Source: Sweltsa coloradensis
Taxonomy: Eukaryota; Arthropoda; Insecta; Plecoptera; Chloroperlidae
DNA: 64,000 nucleotides
Direction of reading: 5' to 3'
NCBI GenBank assembly: GCA_024449915.1
Contig: JAMZAV010000161.1
Coordinates: forward strand, 744,001 to 808,000
In this document: in pieces, positions 9,131 through 20,914 of the stretch
Position numbering within the stretch: position 1 is the first letter of the stretch
Layout: each line of letters starts with the position of its first letter
The notes under the pieces: model-generated
Database searches by the model: none
What the model saw: the letters and a program-made list of their open reading frames with translations, nothing else
What the model was told of the DNA's origin: nothing
Program-made: the position numbers and the translations under genes

Positions 9131-12100
9131 TTTTCATAAAACGTGTTAATGGTTTTTGAAAATTTGAAAATTTGCGAAAATTTTACCCAGCATACAAAAA
9201 TGAATTCAATGAAATTTGTTTAGTTAACACTTTCATTAAACAATAAACAATAGCTTGAAAATACAATAGCTTTATTACTCAGGCCGTATCGTTTTTCAGA
9301 TGATTTCAATCGTCAAGCGAATCCCGTCATTTGTTTTTAATCATTTCCCGGCCAGTTCCTACTCCAAGAGAAAACATTTTTTCGTCAGATAAAACTCTAA
9401 AAAAAACATTTTCCTGTCTGCATTAATAAATTCGGACAAAGTAAACTCATGCGGGCATATGAAAAACTGGCTCTAAACCCGAGTACATTACACAGTTATT
9501 GTTCCGGAAGATGGTTGATGTCGACTCTTGTCCACATCGTGGCCATGGCTTTTGACTATTTGACCATTATTTATTACGTTTTGCTCAATCCCCGCTGACG
9601 CAAACACACCCATCATGTAGGTTTACGTAGTAAGCCGGGTTCACATATCCGCTCCGCGCCCGCCGACCGTTAGTATTAACGTGCTCTAAAAGAGGTAAAG
9701 TAAAAAACACGATGTACGGTTTATTTATTATGGAGTTTTCTGTCGGGGAATGTGAATAAAACATAGCTCGAACTCGACCACTTTATACACTGGATTTCTG
9801 CACTGGTGAGAAAAAGAATACAAACTCGATGTGGAATTATTTAAGGCAATTCCCGGTGGTTGTTTTGGAGTTCGTGGGGTTATTCAATACAGTTCGGTAC
9901 TGGGCTCTTCATAGAGGGATATTGTTCTCGATAGAGCCTCGAATGTGGTTCGTGGGAAAGTATACAAGAGCCTTGGAGGTGTTGCAATACTCAAGGAATA
10001 GTTCGTGAGCTAGGTTGCGACTTTGTGTGTGGGGGGGGATGTTATTGCATGTATACCTGTTGTATCAGCTTCAACAAGCGTTCCTCATTAATTAAACCCT
10101 AAGGTAAAATGAAGAGACAATTTTTTTATTTGTATTATGAATCATTTTATTTGAATACTTACTAAATAACCATAGTGATAACACAATTATTGTGATTATT
10201 GACATTCGTAGGCCTACTTGTAAAATACTGGTACGCTATTTTTTCATTGTAAAGAAAACTTTCTTCATAAACTTAACATCTAGAAATATATTATGATTGC
10301 ACGAAGAGAGAAACAAAGTTTTTTAATTTGTTACGGCGTTTTATTGGTATCATCAAGAATCGTAAGATTACGCTTTTAAAACTTGAAATTTGTTTGTGAG
10401 ATAAATAGCACTTTAAGTTAACTACCTACATTTACTTACATTGACCATACATCTATCCATACCTCCATTTCAATTCAAAATTTCAAATTTTTTATAATTC
10501 TTTTTTAAGAGGGTAGTAGGGCGCAATAAAATACTCAGTGCTTAAGCCCTAGTAGAGGAAGATGTTCATGCCATCAGGTTGTGTAAGGTTTTATTGCGGA
10601 ATTCACAACGAATGTTTTAACTCTTCTTCTATAGCAACCTCGAGTGCAGGCTAACCAATACCTGAGATCGGTGATAAATGAGGGATTTTATAGAATGAAA
10701 AGTAGAGAGAATGATCGGTAAATCTTATTTGAATAATGGCATCGATTTCAGATGGATTATCGGACTAGACGTCTCGCATGATGGGACTTACTTATAATCA
10801 TGACGTATAACTCAATACTGTTATTTATATAAAACCCCAACCCACGTAGCGTTCTCTAGTTTTTGTTTATTGTTTGTATATATTTCTTTAATTTGTGTCG
10901 AACTCACACTCTTCTTGGTATTCAGTCACCACAGCAAGTATAAGACTTCTATATATTAGTTTTTAATATTGATACAAAATAGAGTTCTCTCCACAAAGAC
11001 AAATATAAATTCTTCCAGTTAGTGTTCAAAGGAACACGGTATGGACTTCCAGCATAGGCCAAATTGGGCTTAATGCACCACATGAAGAATCAGGATTTTT
11101 TAATTTGATGTTTTTAAGGTTTATTATTATGACTCAATACAAGTAATGTGCATTTGTGATAAATAATTGAAGTATTGGCCAGTTTGGGGTTGGGGTGTGA
11201 TAAGATTGGAGCTCTTGACCTCCATGAACAGTAGTTTATTGTCAGCCCACGCCACCTGGTTCGGAAGTCTATGTATTTGCTACGGTATATACTCTAAGAG
11301 GGTCTGTAGGTAAATATTGAGCTCAGGTCTCTAACCAAACCCTTCACAAGCCCAAAGATAACTGCGCCGTGAAACAGTAGGGACTTAGTTCAGCCTCCGG
11401 GCCACATCATTGACGAACAACTAAAAGAGAGAAACTTAACCGAATCAAGAAGTTCTAGGCAATTCGAGCCGGGTAGACAATCAGAATACTCGATTTGTTT
11501 TCGTTGTAACGTAACTTAGAGTTTTTATTGTTATTTATGGTTGGTATACAATACATTGGTGTAACTGTTCAATGGGGTTCGTGCCTTCAATACGTAAAAG
11601 AAAACAAATAAAAAATAAAATATATTCTTATTTAGAATCGAAACACTCAGTCACAGAACAAAGTTACAGTAGGTGATTCCAAAACCTTGAGTCAAGAGTT
11701 GTACTTAGTTTGTTTTTTGAGTATGCATACACATTAATGTAATTATTACATTAATGAAACATAACTTCATGATGCCATGGGAAAAGTAGCTTACATCTGT
11801 TGGAAAATTGTAATAATATGTATTTGGGTAAGAGGGGGGTAAAGGCGTCTTTCAAAATAAAAATTTAAAAAACCCGTAGTATTTTAATAAGTAAATTTAA
11901 GTCCCCCACTGTAGTCGGGAGTGACTCACTGTGCCCTCAGATACAAAAATATTTATGTTTATACGCTTTTATACTTTATAGTCCCAGTCAAATCGTCGAT
12001 TCAATGTTATATACAAAGATGAGTACCATCAATCTTCAGCCAACTTGAATAACACGGTTAGTACAGAAGAATTGTAAGTTATGGAGTAACTTGTTTTAGG

Positions 12101-12739
12101 TTGTCCTGGCGTACGGTAGGTGAACTCCTCCCCCGTTGTTAATCCGGTTTTCAAACCTCTCCTCGTCATCTTTCTTGTTTCTTTTTTTTCGATTTGAAAT
12201 TGACGGAGTTGTCATTTTTCACAGAGTTCCCATCTTGGTATCTTTGCTGATTGTTGTTTTGAAAAGGAAAAGAAAAACCCGAGTGGAGGTCTTTGCAATT
12301 CACCGTAGAGAAATAACAACTCTGTTGCGGTGTTGGTAATCAATCCATTGTCTGGTATCCCACGCAGGACGATGACTCAGTTTGTGTAGGCGGCAAACTA
12401 TAATACGCGGTGCAAAGTAGACACGGGAATAAAAAGTATACTTTTTTTTTTAAACCAAAAGCATACATAAAAGACCTGTTTTATTTACTAGGAAAACGCA
12501 AAGTCCCCCCGCGTTGTGGGTGAGCTTTTTTAAAGTTTTAGTTTGCGTGGGAAAATCTTTTCTTTTGCAAGTTCTTTGTTTTTTCTGCCCCACGCATTTT
12601 AGGTGATTGTTTTTCAAGTTTCTTTGTTTCTTTTAATTTGTTATTATTTAAAGTTTAAAAAAACTTACTTAAAAACTATATTCTATGGGTTTGGCTAACT
12701 TTTTCAACATTTTCTTTAAAAAGGGACTACATCACCAAA
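9131..12739. other. Long non-coding stretch
   Basis: No gene or dated repeat. Points seen: a G9-10 run at about 10030-10038, a TATATAAAA word at 10826-10834 with no supporting downstream signal, a 25-bp perfect palindrome CATTAATGTAAT-T-ATTACATTAATG at 11732-11756, and a GTCCCCCACTG fragment near 11901 that may be a scrap of family A SINE. Confidence 0.45.
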
Positions 12740-13090
12740 ACCCCTTAATGCCCATGTGAAAGATGAACGTTGTAGCCCCACCCGTTTGATCAGAATTGGC
12801 CAAATGGCACGAAAAATCGCACTAAAAATCGAAAAAATCGTAAAAAGTACGATTTTCATGAGAAATATTCTTCGATTGTACCCAAAAAACGTGGCAAGTC
12901 TAAGTTCGAAAAAAACGAAGGTCGTGTCAAATTTTCATCAAGATCGCATATGCCGTTTGCCCGTTTAGAGAGCGAACAAACAGACAGAAAAACGAAAAAA
13001 AAACAAAAAACAAAAAAAACAAAAACAAAAAAAAAACCCGAGCTAAATTTTTTTGGGGTCGGTGAAATTGAAGTCTTCGCTTCGCCCCAT
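12740..13090 (+). repeat. Probable dispersed repeat with A-rich CAAA tail
   Basis: Built of repeated AAAAATCG-like words, followed by TTTTCATCAAGATCGCAT, a GAACAAACAGACAGAAAAACG block and a long AC-interrupted A tract. The ACAGACAG feature resembles the end of the retroposons at 35889, 39026 and 49316. No second alignable copy exists in the window, so this is based on texture. Confidence 0.35.
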
Positions 13091-13190
13091 CCATTAAACA
13101 TTAGGTTTTTAATAAATTTACATAGGCTTATAGAGAAATTGAAAGAAAGCCGCTGCTCGTTAGCTCCAACTTACCCATGTTATTTTGTTT

Positions 13191-13288
13191 TGTCCTCCTT
13201 TGTAAAGTTGTCCTCCTTTGTAAATCAGTTTTTTAACTGAATAGGATAGACGTTAAATAAATAAATTAAAATTAAAATTAAAAAAAAT
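13191..13288 (+). repeat. SINE/LINE 3' end, family B, copy 1
   Basis: Starts with two tandem copies of TGTCCTCCTTTGTAAA, then the hairpin CAGTT-TTTT-AACTG enclosed by TCCT/AGGA, then ATAGACGTTAAATAAATAAA and an AATTAA-type tail. The same 3' block recurs at 16091, 16285, 30797, 35785 and 57870. Only the 3' end is present. Confidence 0.8.
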
Positions 13289-14117
13289 TGTTTTAAAACA
13301 TACTCTCCAAAAAAGATCTGACTAGTGAACTGCTAGAGCGTTATACTTTACACAAGTTTCTTTATTAAGTTTAGAGCTATGCTTGTCCTTTAGAATTTGA
13401 TTTTAAAATAATTTGTTTTATAAAAAAAATCCATGCGCTAAGTATTGTCAAAACTGCCATTTTGTAAAACTCCGCATAAAACGCATTCAAATGTACTGAA
13501 AATTGAATAGCATACTAGCATAGATGTAGCTTTCCTTTACAATGCAGTGTTTATTTGAGTCTTCCATTTTCCGTGCAGGACATAATATTACTGCTGTATC
13601 CTGTGTGAACAAGTAGTAAAGATGACGTCATATACCTCAGGTTCGGACATCTCCGCATATCCTCGTCACTGGCCAATGTAATTATAAAAGATTTTCTCCT
13701 AGAATATATTTCACTCAAATTACTAACCTAGCTTAAATATCCCCCTTCAATTCCTTTTAAGAAATCACCCTAAACACTACGGTCGGTTTAGAAACTTCCC
13801 CAAACCGATTCTAATCTAATCTGAGCCTAACCAATGATATCCTCAATGAGGCGAACGCTTAGCACACCCAACTTAAAGACGTCCAAAATGAAATAAATTC
13901 AAGTAACTAGGATTAGTTGCCTAGAGTGATTTGTATCACACGATGAAACAGCCACATTATCCATATATCCCGTATAAATCACCTGATTGTACCGGAGCGA
14001 CAATGTGAGAAAAGTATCCCCTACCAATCTGTGGAATTGCCGTGGCAGACGGCCAGGGGGACTAACGACTGATACTATGGATCTACTCAAAGAGGCAGTG
14101 GAAATTTATTTGATATG
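13289..14117. other. Non-coding stretch, one perfect CRE word
   Basis: TGACGTCA occurs at 13623-13630. No gene is recognised; the 63-codon minus-strand frame at 13899-14090 has no features. Confidence 0.4.
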
Positions 14118-14460
14118 CAAATTTTAAAAAATTCTCCGTGGAGGTTGGTTCGCTAGGGTTCCTTGCGGCTGGGCGCCGCGTAAAGCTAGAACAATGGAGA
14201 GGGGGGAGGGGGGAGATTTAAACCAACATGGCTGCTTGCGAAAGTTTGATAACGTGGGGAGGTGGTTTACATGCGGTACGCATTGGACGGAAACTGTTTA
14301 TGAGATTGAAGTGAGGCCAAGATTTGGTTATTTTATTTGAATTGTTGGGAACATGGTTGGGGATGGTGTGTGTGACGGTGAGATGCAACGCTCGCGTCGC
14401 GTGGTTGTTAAGAGGCGAGAGCTGATTGGTCTGGTACGAAGAAGCTCGCGGCGCGCGCAT
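14118..14460. promoter_or_regulatory. GC-elevated island with promoter-type motifs
   Basis: Distinctly more GC- and CpG-rich than the flanks. It contains GGGCGCCGCG near 14170, two G6 runs at 14201-14214, CCAACATGGCTGC (YY1-like) near 14224, GCTCGCGTCGCGTGG near 14390, and on the minus strand ACCAATCAG, a CCAAT box, near 14431-14440. These are typical of a TATA-less promoter or first exon. No splice donor or coding frame ties it to a gene, so promoter status is a guess. Confidence 0.28.
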
Positions 14461-14809
14461 TTAAAACATACGTATTAAGAGTCTACTTATTCACACTTAA
14501 TTAAGAGGAAGCCAGCGTGATTTGATGTTCGGCGCGTTCCTTGTCCGGCAGCCATAATCATTACATCAATCGCACACTTGATAATGAAGGACATATGTAC
14601 GCCCCCATCTTATCAGATTTTCAGTATTAATCATAGATTAATCCGAAAATGCGTAGTTATTTGGGTGTTTTTAACCATTTTGACAGATTCTAAATTATAG
14701 AAATTGTATTTATTTTTTGTTTATTTTTTATAATCAAATAATGAAAAATTGCTAAAATTGGCTGCGAAATTTGAAAGCGCGATTTGATATGGGATACATT
14801 ACTTTTTAC
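14461..14809. other. Non-coding spacer
   Basis: AT-rich. An AGAGTCTAC word near 14480 may be a remnant of family A SINE tail; nothing else is recognised. Confidence 0.4.
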
Positions 14810-14940
14810 ACCGACAAAGCCAGCCCTGTTGACCACAGCGTCATCGACCCTCAAACAATGGCCAACCAGAGACCAGTATTTTAAATAGATAACGCCGACC
14901 TACCTAGTTGGGCAAGATCCACCCACGGGCGATTTCATTT
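14810..14940 (-). repeat. SINE head, family A
   Basis: Matches the 5' part of the family A element: on the plus strand GACAAAGCCAGCCCTGTTG, then CATCGACC, TGGCCAACCAGAGACC and AAATAGATAACG. It is alignable with 15960-16080 and 17186-17254. No hairpin tail is attached on its left side. Confidence 0.65.
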
Positions 14941-15035
14941 ATAATTATTTAACTGTAACAATTCACAATTAACTAGAATCATTGGCAGTACGTCAAACAA
15001 TTGACAGTAAAGAGAGAGAGAAAGCAAAAACTTTG

Positions 15036-15121
15036 ATAAATAAATAATTAAATAAATAAATCAATCAATTGTATTTAGAGTCTACCCACTCAGTTTTACC
15101 ACTGATTTTCAGTGGGGGACA
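15036..15121 (-). repeat. SINE 3' end, family A, copy with good hairpin
   Basis: Minus strand: GTCCCCCACTGAAAATCAGT, loop GGTAAA, ACTGAGTGGGTAGACTC, then AAATACAATTGATTG and a TTTATT tail. The outer CCCACT/AGTGGG stem is intact. It is cut off 5' of the hairpin. Confidence 0.82.
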
Positions 15122-15813
15122 GTTAAATATTAAATGTTTAGGATCTAACCACAAACCAACATCCCATTTAAAATGTCTAAATTCAGAATTTTTATGAGTT
15201 TTGTTTCGAATTGCGTCTGATATTATTAATGCTTGTAAAATTTTGGGTCATGTCACTTTTCGAAATTTAGTTTAGATAAGCTAGCTACCGACTTTGTTAA
15301 ACAATTTTGCATGCTACTTTTACTACCGTCGTTCGCCAAAGCTAAGAGCTATTTATTTAATCGTTTATTTATGCCTATAATTAATACAGTGGTAAAATAA
15401 AGTACCCATAAACCTACCACTAATTAACATGATTGAAATATAACAAAGATTATGTTCAAAACTTTAAGTCTAATTCGAAATTAAATTTTGTTATGCGTTT
15501 AATGGACAATTCCATTTCTATGTAATTAGTGCGGATGGTACGCGTATTATGGTTTCGACGTAAGTATTTAATTAGCAGTAATAACGACCACATGACTGAT
15601 GCGTTGTAATCCTATTAAGATGGCTTAAAACTGTTTTAGCGTGAGGTGAACGCTGAACGCGTAACCTTTTGTATTAGATGAGAGAGACCAACCGTGAATC
15701 TCGTAAAACCAATCCATAGATTTGTGAGCTGGGCTACGCCATGATGGAAGGTTAAATTAATCTGTAGCTAAATTTATCGTTGAGATAATAATTTGATTTC
15801 ATTTGTATCACTT
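15122..15813. other. Non-coding stretch
   Basis: No repeat family or gene recognised. Confidence 0.4.
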
Positions 15814-15876
15814 TGCTGTTTCTGTTTTTCGTTTCTGTTTCTGTTTCTGTTTCTGTTTCTGTTTTTTTGTTTCTGG
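15814..15876. repeat. (TTTCTG)n hexanucleotide microsatellite
   Basis: About eight units of GTTTCT with one TTTTTC variant, ending in a T7 run. Confidence 0.9.
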
Positions 15877-15889
15877 GTAATTAAATTAG

Positions 15890-16080
15890 TATATTTAGAG
15901 TCTAGTCTCACTAACAAAACATATTTTTAAGGAGAGAATTTGATTAAAAGTGATCCGTTAGCTCTCTTGATGATACTTGCACCATTGACGCAAGCGACTA
16001 GTGGCCAACCAAAGATCGGTATTTGAAATAGATAATAGCGATCAACCATGGTTGTGAACAATACATTCGTGGGCGAAACC
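15890..16080 (-). repeat. SINE, family A, diverged near-complete copy
   Basis: Left end carries the tail word TTTAGAGTCTAG without a working hairpin. The right part (15960-16080) matches the 14810 head, with TGGCCAACCAAAGATCGG, AAATAGATAATAGCGA and CGTGGGCGAAACC. The 5' end on the minus strand would therefore be near 16080, right next to a family B piece. Confidence 0.6.
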
Positions 16081-16090
16081 AGAAGTAATG

Positions 16091-16163
16091 TGTCCTTTGT
16101 AAATCAGTTTGTTAACTGTAAAGGATAGACGTTAAATAAATAAATTTAAATTAAATTAAAATA
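16091..16163 (+). repeat. SINE/LINE 3' end, family B, copy 2
   Basis: TGTCCTTTGTAAATCAGTTT, then GTTAACTGTAAAGGATAGAC and TTAAATAAATAAATT. Here TCCTTT and AAAGGA pair completely, so this copy has the longest outer stem of its family. Confidence 0.82.
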
Positions 16164-16284
16164 AGACTTATTCGGAACAAATTGATAAAATTAATGACGT
16201 GCTTCATTGCTATTAGATGGTTCTAATATCACCTTGTGGCTTTTACATAAACCCAACCCAGAAATTACAGAACTTTGAAAAATC

Positions 16285-16365
16285 TTGTCCTCATTTGTAA
16301 ATCAGTTTTTATAACTGAATAGGATAGACGCTAAATAAATAATAAATATTAAATAATAATAAATA
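16285..16365 (+). repeat. SINE/LINE 3' end, family B, copy 3
   Basis: TGTCCTCATTTGTAAATCAG, loop TTTTTAT, AACTGAATAGGATAGACGC, then TAAATAAATAATAAATATT. It lies about 120 bp after copy 2 in the same orientation. Confidence 0.82.
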
Positions 16366-17097
16366 TGTCAGAAGTTATTAAGTTTCTGCATGAAGCGGAT
16401 CCCGAGATCTTCTGCATTGCCAGTAGGGACATATTATGTAGCAAATAATAATATAAAGGAAAGTTGATCCATTATGATCGCACACACCACTTCATCAGAT
16501 AGGCCACACAAGAACAAAGAATCCAGTTAAAGAAGACAAATTGGACAACATTTATCTTTGGAGGAATCGGAATTCAACTAAACTATGCTTTTTAAAGTTT
16601 GTTTGTTGGTATTTTACAGAGTTTCTTACTAAATCAGTGCCAATAGAAGGAGGTGGTAAAACACCATGGAAGAAAGTAACTTTGACAAATGCGTGTTTTG
16701 CTTTTAGAACTGTTTGTAAAATACACATCGATTACAGCCACGCGCTACTCATGAGTAGTATTTGAAAAGGTGCTTGGATACTTCGAGAAATGGAAAAGTG
16801 AGTTTTGTAACACTAGGATAAATTCTTTTATACCCACTTAAGTTGCTAAATGAAATATTAGTCTTTTTACAGTTTCGAATATACATTTTAAATATTTGAT
16901 TGGACTTAAGTATTTATTTTGTGACAGAAAAAAAATTGTGTACTTAAAAACAAATATGTTTGTTCCAGTCAACGAAACATGTCGAGCACGTAAGTAAACA
17001 AACCATTTTCTTGGCAGAAGTTTTAAAGTGTGTCTAAACATTTCCAAATTAAAACTGAAATTTAAATTATTTAACAGAACAAAATTCATTGGTTACA
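16366..17097. other. Non-coding stretch
   Basis: No repeat or gene recognised. The 74-codon plus-strand frame at 16541-16765 and the 83-codon minus-strand frame at 16838-17089 lack domain features and codon-like composition. Confidence 0.4.
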
Positions 17098-17254
17098 TAA
17101 ATAAAATAAAATAAATAAATTGTATTTGGAGTCTACCCACTCAGTTATATAACTGATTTTCAGTGGGGGACTTTAAATCAAAGCGACCAAGCCAACCCTG
17201 TAGGCCCCGACGTAATCGACGAGTGAGCGATAACCAACCAAAGATCGACATTTT
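17098..17254 (-). repeat. SINE, family A, best copy in window
   Basis: On the minus strand: head with GATCTTTGGTTGGTTATCG, GTCGATTACGTCGGGGCC and CAGGGTTGGCTTGGTCGC, then GTCCCCCACTGAAAATCAGT-TATA-ACTGAGTGGGTAGACTC, then an AAATACAATTTATTTATT tail. The 3' hairpin is complete: CCCACT/AGTGGG outer stem, a GAAAAT bulge, and CAGTT/AACTG inner stem with an ATAT loop. This copy links head and tail and defines the family. Confidence 0.85.
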
Positions 17255-17394
17255 TTTCACATGATTGTGTTAGCAATTTCCTCGCTATTAATGTTTATAT
17301 TTTTGTTGGCAGATAATCAAAATTGAATGTTTCATTTTGACAACATTTAATAAGGAGAGTATTGAAAATATTTTACTCACACTTTGCCAGAATC
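17255..17394. other. Non-coding spacer
   Basis: AT-rich, nothing recognised. Confidence 0.4.
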
Positions 17395-17615
17395 CCTGGT
17401 TAACGGTACCCACTTGTGGGTTCACTTGTCGGTTAAAACGGAAAGCCCATTATTGTCATCATCATCCAATTTACTCGATAGATAGAGTGCAGACGTGTAG
17501 AATAATCCCATCACCTGTCATGTTGAGGGGCATTAATTACAGGCGTTACTGTTTAGCATGAGGCTAAGATCTCAACCATAATCAACCATAATTAGCGTTA
17601 AAATTTTATTGTCGC
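17395..17615. promoter_or_regulatory. Candidate conserved non-coding element
   Basis: Non-repetitive, with repeated CACTTGT words near 17410-17432, CACCTGTCATG near 17511, CATTAATTACAGG near 17530 and two nearby AACCATAAT words. E-box plus homeodomain-type sites in otherwise bland DNA suggest an enhancer. No conservation data are available. Confidence 0.2.
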
Positions 17616-18199
17616 GTTAACTTGCTCGTTCTTAACGCATTAATTAATGTGAACCTAGCAACTAGTAAGTAATAATGATGCATGATATTGATTGAAAGAA
17701 ATTGTAATAAAAACTTGACCCATATAAGGCTAGAACTAAGATCCTCACATTGTGCTTGACCTTCAAGCGGGTCTATTTCATCACCTACAGCCTCAATACC
17801 ACATTTATGATCACGGCTATTTAGAGAAATTCTTGTTAGATCAAATCCTTTTCGTATAAAGCCACTTTAAAAGACTAAAAATTTCGGAAAATTTATGTTT
17901 CTAATGGTCTTTATTCGCTTGAGTGACGCAACTAACATTCAAGCTTTCATCTTTTACTGCGTAGTCCGATTGACTTACCTAATAAGGGGTTAGCATAAAA
18001 TGTTTAAAAATGGTGTACAAATTTCTGTAACTCATGATATGATTTCTGGCTGCAAGAATATGTGAATGAAAATGCATCATGGCTTATTCCATATTTCTAA
18101 TTGAATCTATATAATTCCAGTTTCATGTACCGATTACGCCAAAATCTATTTTTATAATAAGACATCATTAGAGATATTGCTTATGTAAATGCATTTGTT

Positions 18200-18520
18200 G
18201 TCATAGCCCTATCATGATGGAGGGTTCGAAAGCTAGTGTAACGGCTTCGTTCTCCTCGACGTCTGCTCGGCAGTCCGGGTTATGGAGGAACCTGTATGAT
18301 TGTCAAAGTTACACCGTCCTTTCGGATGGGACGTTTAGCCGTTGGTCCCCTTGGTACTTTTCGAAAGGAGTAGGCTACGTGCCGGTACCGGTTATCCCCT
18401 CCTCCGTCCTGTTCATACTTCATCCTCATCTATCACCACTCATCGTCTTGATTAGCCAAAGCGCAAAAATATGAGACGTTAAGCAATATCCAATTAATCA
18501 ATCAATCAATCAATCATAAA
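18200..18520 (+). repeat. Non-LTR retroelement 3' end with (AATC)n tail
   Basis: Ends GAGACGTTAAGCAATATCC followed by AATTAATC and four AATCA-type units. It includes TCGGATGGGACGTTTAGCCG and GTTGGTCCCCTTGGTAC, a block of the kind found in arthropod LINE 3' UTRs. GC content is higher than the flanks. The 86-codon frame across it (18214-18474) is not a recognisable protein. Family assignment is by texture only. Confidence 0.5.
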
Positions 18521-19091
18521 AGTTGTTTGCTAGGTGTGTGATTGTGTAACCGGGGGAGGAATTGATTATTGGCTCTGGGCCCAGTGAATTAACATTCACT
18601 ATGTGGTTGGAGTGAGGCCACTTCCGCCTCGGTCTCGCTCCGCAAAACGCCAAACAAGACAGGTTGAACATTAGCCACTCTTAAAGTAAGGGTTTGTTCA
18701 GATACGGCCACTACCATAGGTGGCCATAGCGTTAATGTTCTGGTAGAATTGGAGCAACATTCGAATAAATTTGAAGCTGATTTAGATAAAATCTAACAAA
18801 GTCAGCTACGTAATGTGGTTATGTAAGCAAATAATTCTGTTGTAGAAATCGGACAGAGACATTTTGTAATCAAAATAGTTGTGAACATCATGGCATATTT
18901 TATTTTCACATTTTTTGAAAATCTTTAAATGTGATCAAAATATTATGTGTGAATTAATTATGTATTTAAAATTTCTGGATATGAATCAATGTTTTGTATA
19001 GTTATGTTACTCTGGGGTAGCTTAAAAATTGATTAATTGGACATTCATTCCCTGTTTCTGTATATTTTTGTCATTGGTTATTGGACACTAA
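18521..19091. other. Non-coding stretch
   Basis: Nothing recognised. Confidence 0.4.
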
Positions 19092-19716
19092 AGGAGCTAT
19101 TAACTCAAAAAATTATTTTTTTACCTCATGATCTATAGCACAATACTACACTAAAATGACAGTTTAAAAATTATATCTTGTAACGAATTTTTCAATATAT
19201 TTTATCCGGAAATTTACGAAAATTGGTGTTTTGGGAGATTTCTTAAATCAGCTTTAACCTGCTTCTTTTTGGGTCCACAAAGATACTAGAGCATAGTACT
19301 AATCTTGACCCTTTATAACATCGTGTCTTGAAACTGTGCCCAAATATACCCTCGAACACGCACAAATATGCATTCGAAAATCACACCCCGTCTTTGTAAT
19401 CAGCATATTTTGACCGAACTACTAGCCCAAATTACAAAACAAAATTAAGCGAATTTACAGAAAAGGCCGTAGAGTACGTCAATAATGGCCAATATTTTTT
19501 GGATCAAAATCCTTCAAGGTCACGGGGCATTAAGATCGTCCCCATGTTGTTTCTTATGGGAGATTTTTGCCGATGGGACCTAGCTCGAAAAATGTCATGT
19601 TTGAGATTTTTTGGGTGGTCATGGTGTCAATAATAATTTTTCTGTTAATTGCTAAATTCATTACTAGTTAGTCTGAATGAAATATATATTTTTGAGTGAA
19701 GCGGTTAAATACCTCT
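19092..19716 (-). mobile_element. TTAA-type MITE, copy B, inverted relative to copy A
   Basis: Reverse complement of 361-996 over its whole length, including CCATCGGCAAAA and CATGGGGACGAT interior blocks and the AGCGGTTAAATACCTCT end. The flanking 4-mers are CTAA and TCAA, decayed from TTAA. There are point and small-indel differences throughout, so both copies are old. Confidence 0.82.
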
Positions 19717-20246
19717 TCAAATTCAACAGGTTCAATCTCAATTCTGAGAAACTTATAGAAAAAATTATAACTAAATATTTCTGATGATATACCCTATTTT
19801 TATGTTTTTCTAATTAATGTTATATTATTGTGGCAATTTTACCTGTACAGAGCTTGTGTAGAAAATAAAAGCTTTTCTCTCAAACAAAAGTTCTTAATTT
19901 TCTATTTAAATCTTTTCAAATAATTACAATTAAAACTATTCATTAATTTCGTTAGCAGATCGAGTTGGCATTAACTTTCAATTAGGATCAAATCCAGCTG
20001 TTTCTACTTGTTCATTTATTGTCTGCATTAAGATTGCAGACAAATGAATGATTACAGTAAATAATTGCGAATGGGTTTCGCTAATTTTTCTTCGAAGCGG
20101 GCCGACTTAGTTATACGGGCTTAAGCTCCGTCGTTAACAAATCGAAAAGTGCCTTGTCATTTGAGAAATACATTCTTAGATTAAGAAATAATTAACAAAC
20201 GTACAATCATGAAAAGACAGCACACACTTGTTTAGTATTATTTGTA
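19717..20246. other. Non-coding stretch
   Basis: AT-rich, nothing recognised. Confidence 0.4.
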
Positions 20247-20325
20247 TGTGTGGTTCGTTGGTCTTGTGGTTATCGTCTCTGCTTTCAATGTAGAAAGTAC
20301 ACAGTTAGATTCCCGCTGTTACCTC
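20247..20325 (+). repeat. tRNA-like SINE head or tRNA pseudogene
   Basis: TCGTTGGTCTTGTGGTTATC resembles a tRNA 5' half with an A box. TCTCTGCTTTCAATGTAGA is an anticodon-arm-like stretch. AGTTAGATTCCCGCTG is a B box with one decayed position. The T stem is imperfect. No terminator or matching acceptor stem is evident. Confidence 0.55.
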
Positions 20326-20914
20326 CTTCTATTTCTTGTGATATTCCTTCTCATAAATGATATTGTATTACTCAATAGGATGGAAATAAAAATAATTGTT
20401 CTAATTATCTTGAGCTTAAACTTGTACATTAATAGTTATTACAATGAACATTTACAATTACGTTAGCTCTCTGTGTATCTGGTCATCAGGACAATGAAAA
20501 CATATTTCCTACATTTCATCGGAAATTGTTTTTATTATCGAATTAAGCCAAGGATTGTAGGGATGAGGCGGATCGACCTAATTGCAATCATATACCCGAC
20601 AACCAGCATCGGGGTTATTTCCGATTAAAATTTCGATTAGGATACAATTTGTACCAAGCGGAGGAAGTCAATCGTTAGAAAATAGTCATACAAAAGGCAA
20701 CAGCTGTTGGCTATTAGAAAACCCATTACACACCAATAAATCACATCCCAACAGCACGATTTAATGATACTGTAATAATTCGAGGATGATTTAAAAGCTA
20801 GGGAAGAATAAAACAACCGTAGAATTCGCATTTCAGTGAGACAATATCCAAGGATATATAAAATCTGCAAGGATTATATGTATTATATTATATTGCATCA
20901 ACAGTCCAGAATTA

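Noticed and set aside
9640..9690. CCGGGTTCACATATCCGC block as a transposon end
   Set aside because: No matching inverted end or second copy in the window.
10826..10834. TATATAAAA as a TATA box
   Set aside because: No initiator, downstream element, open frame or poly(A) signal supports it in AT-rich DNA.
18214..18474. 86-codon open frame
   Set aside because: It lies wholly inside a LINE-type 3' end with an (AATC)n tail.
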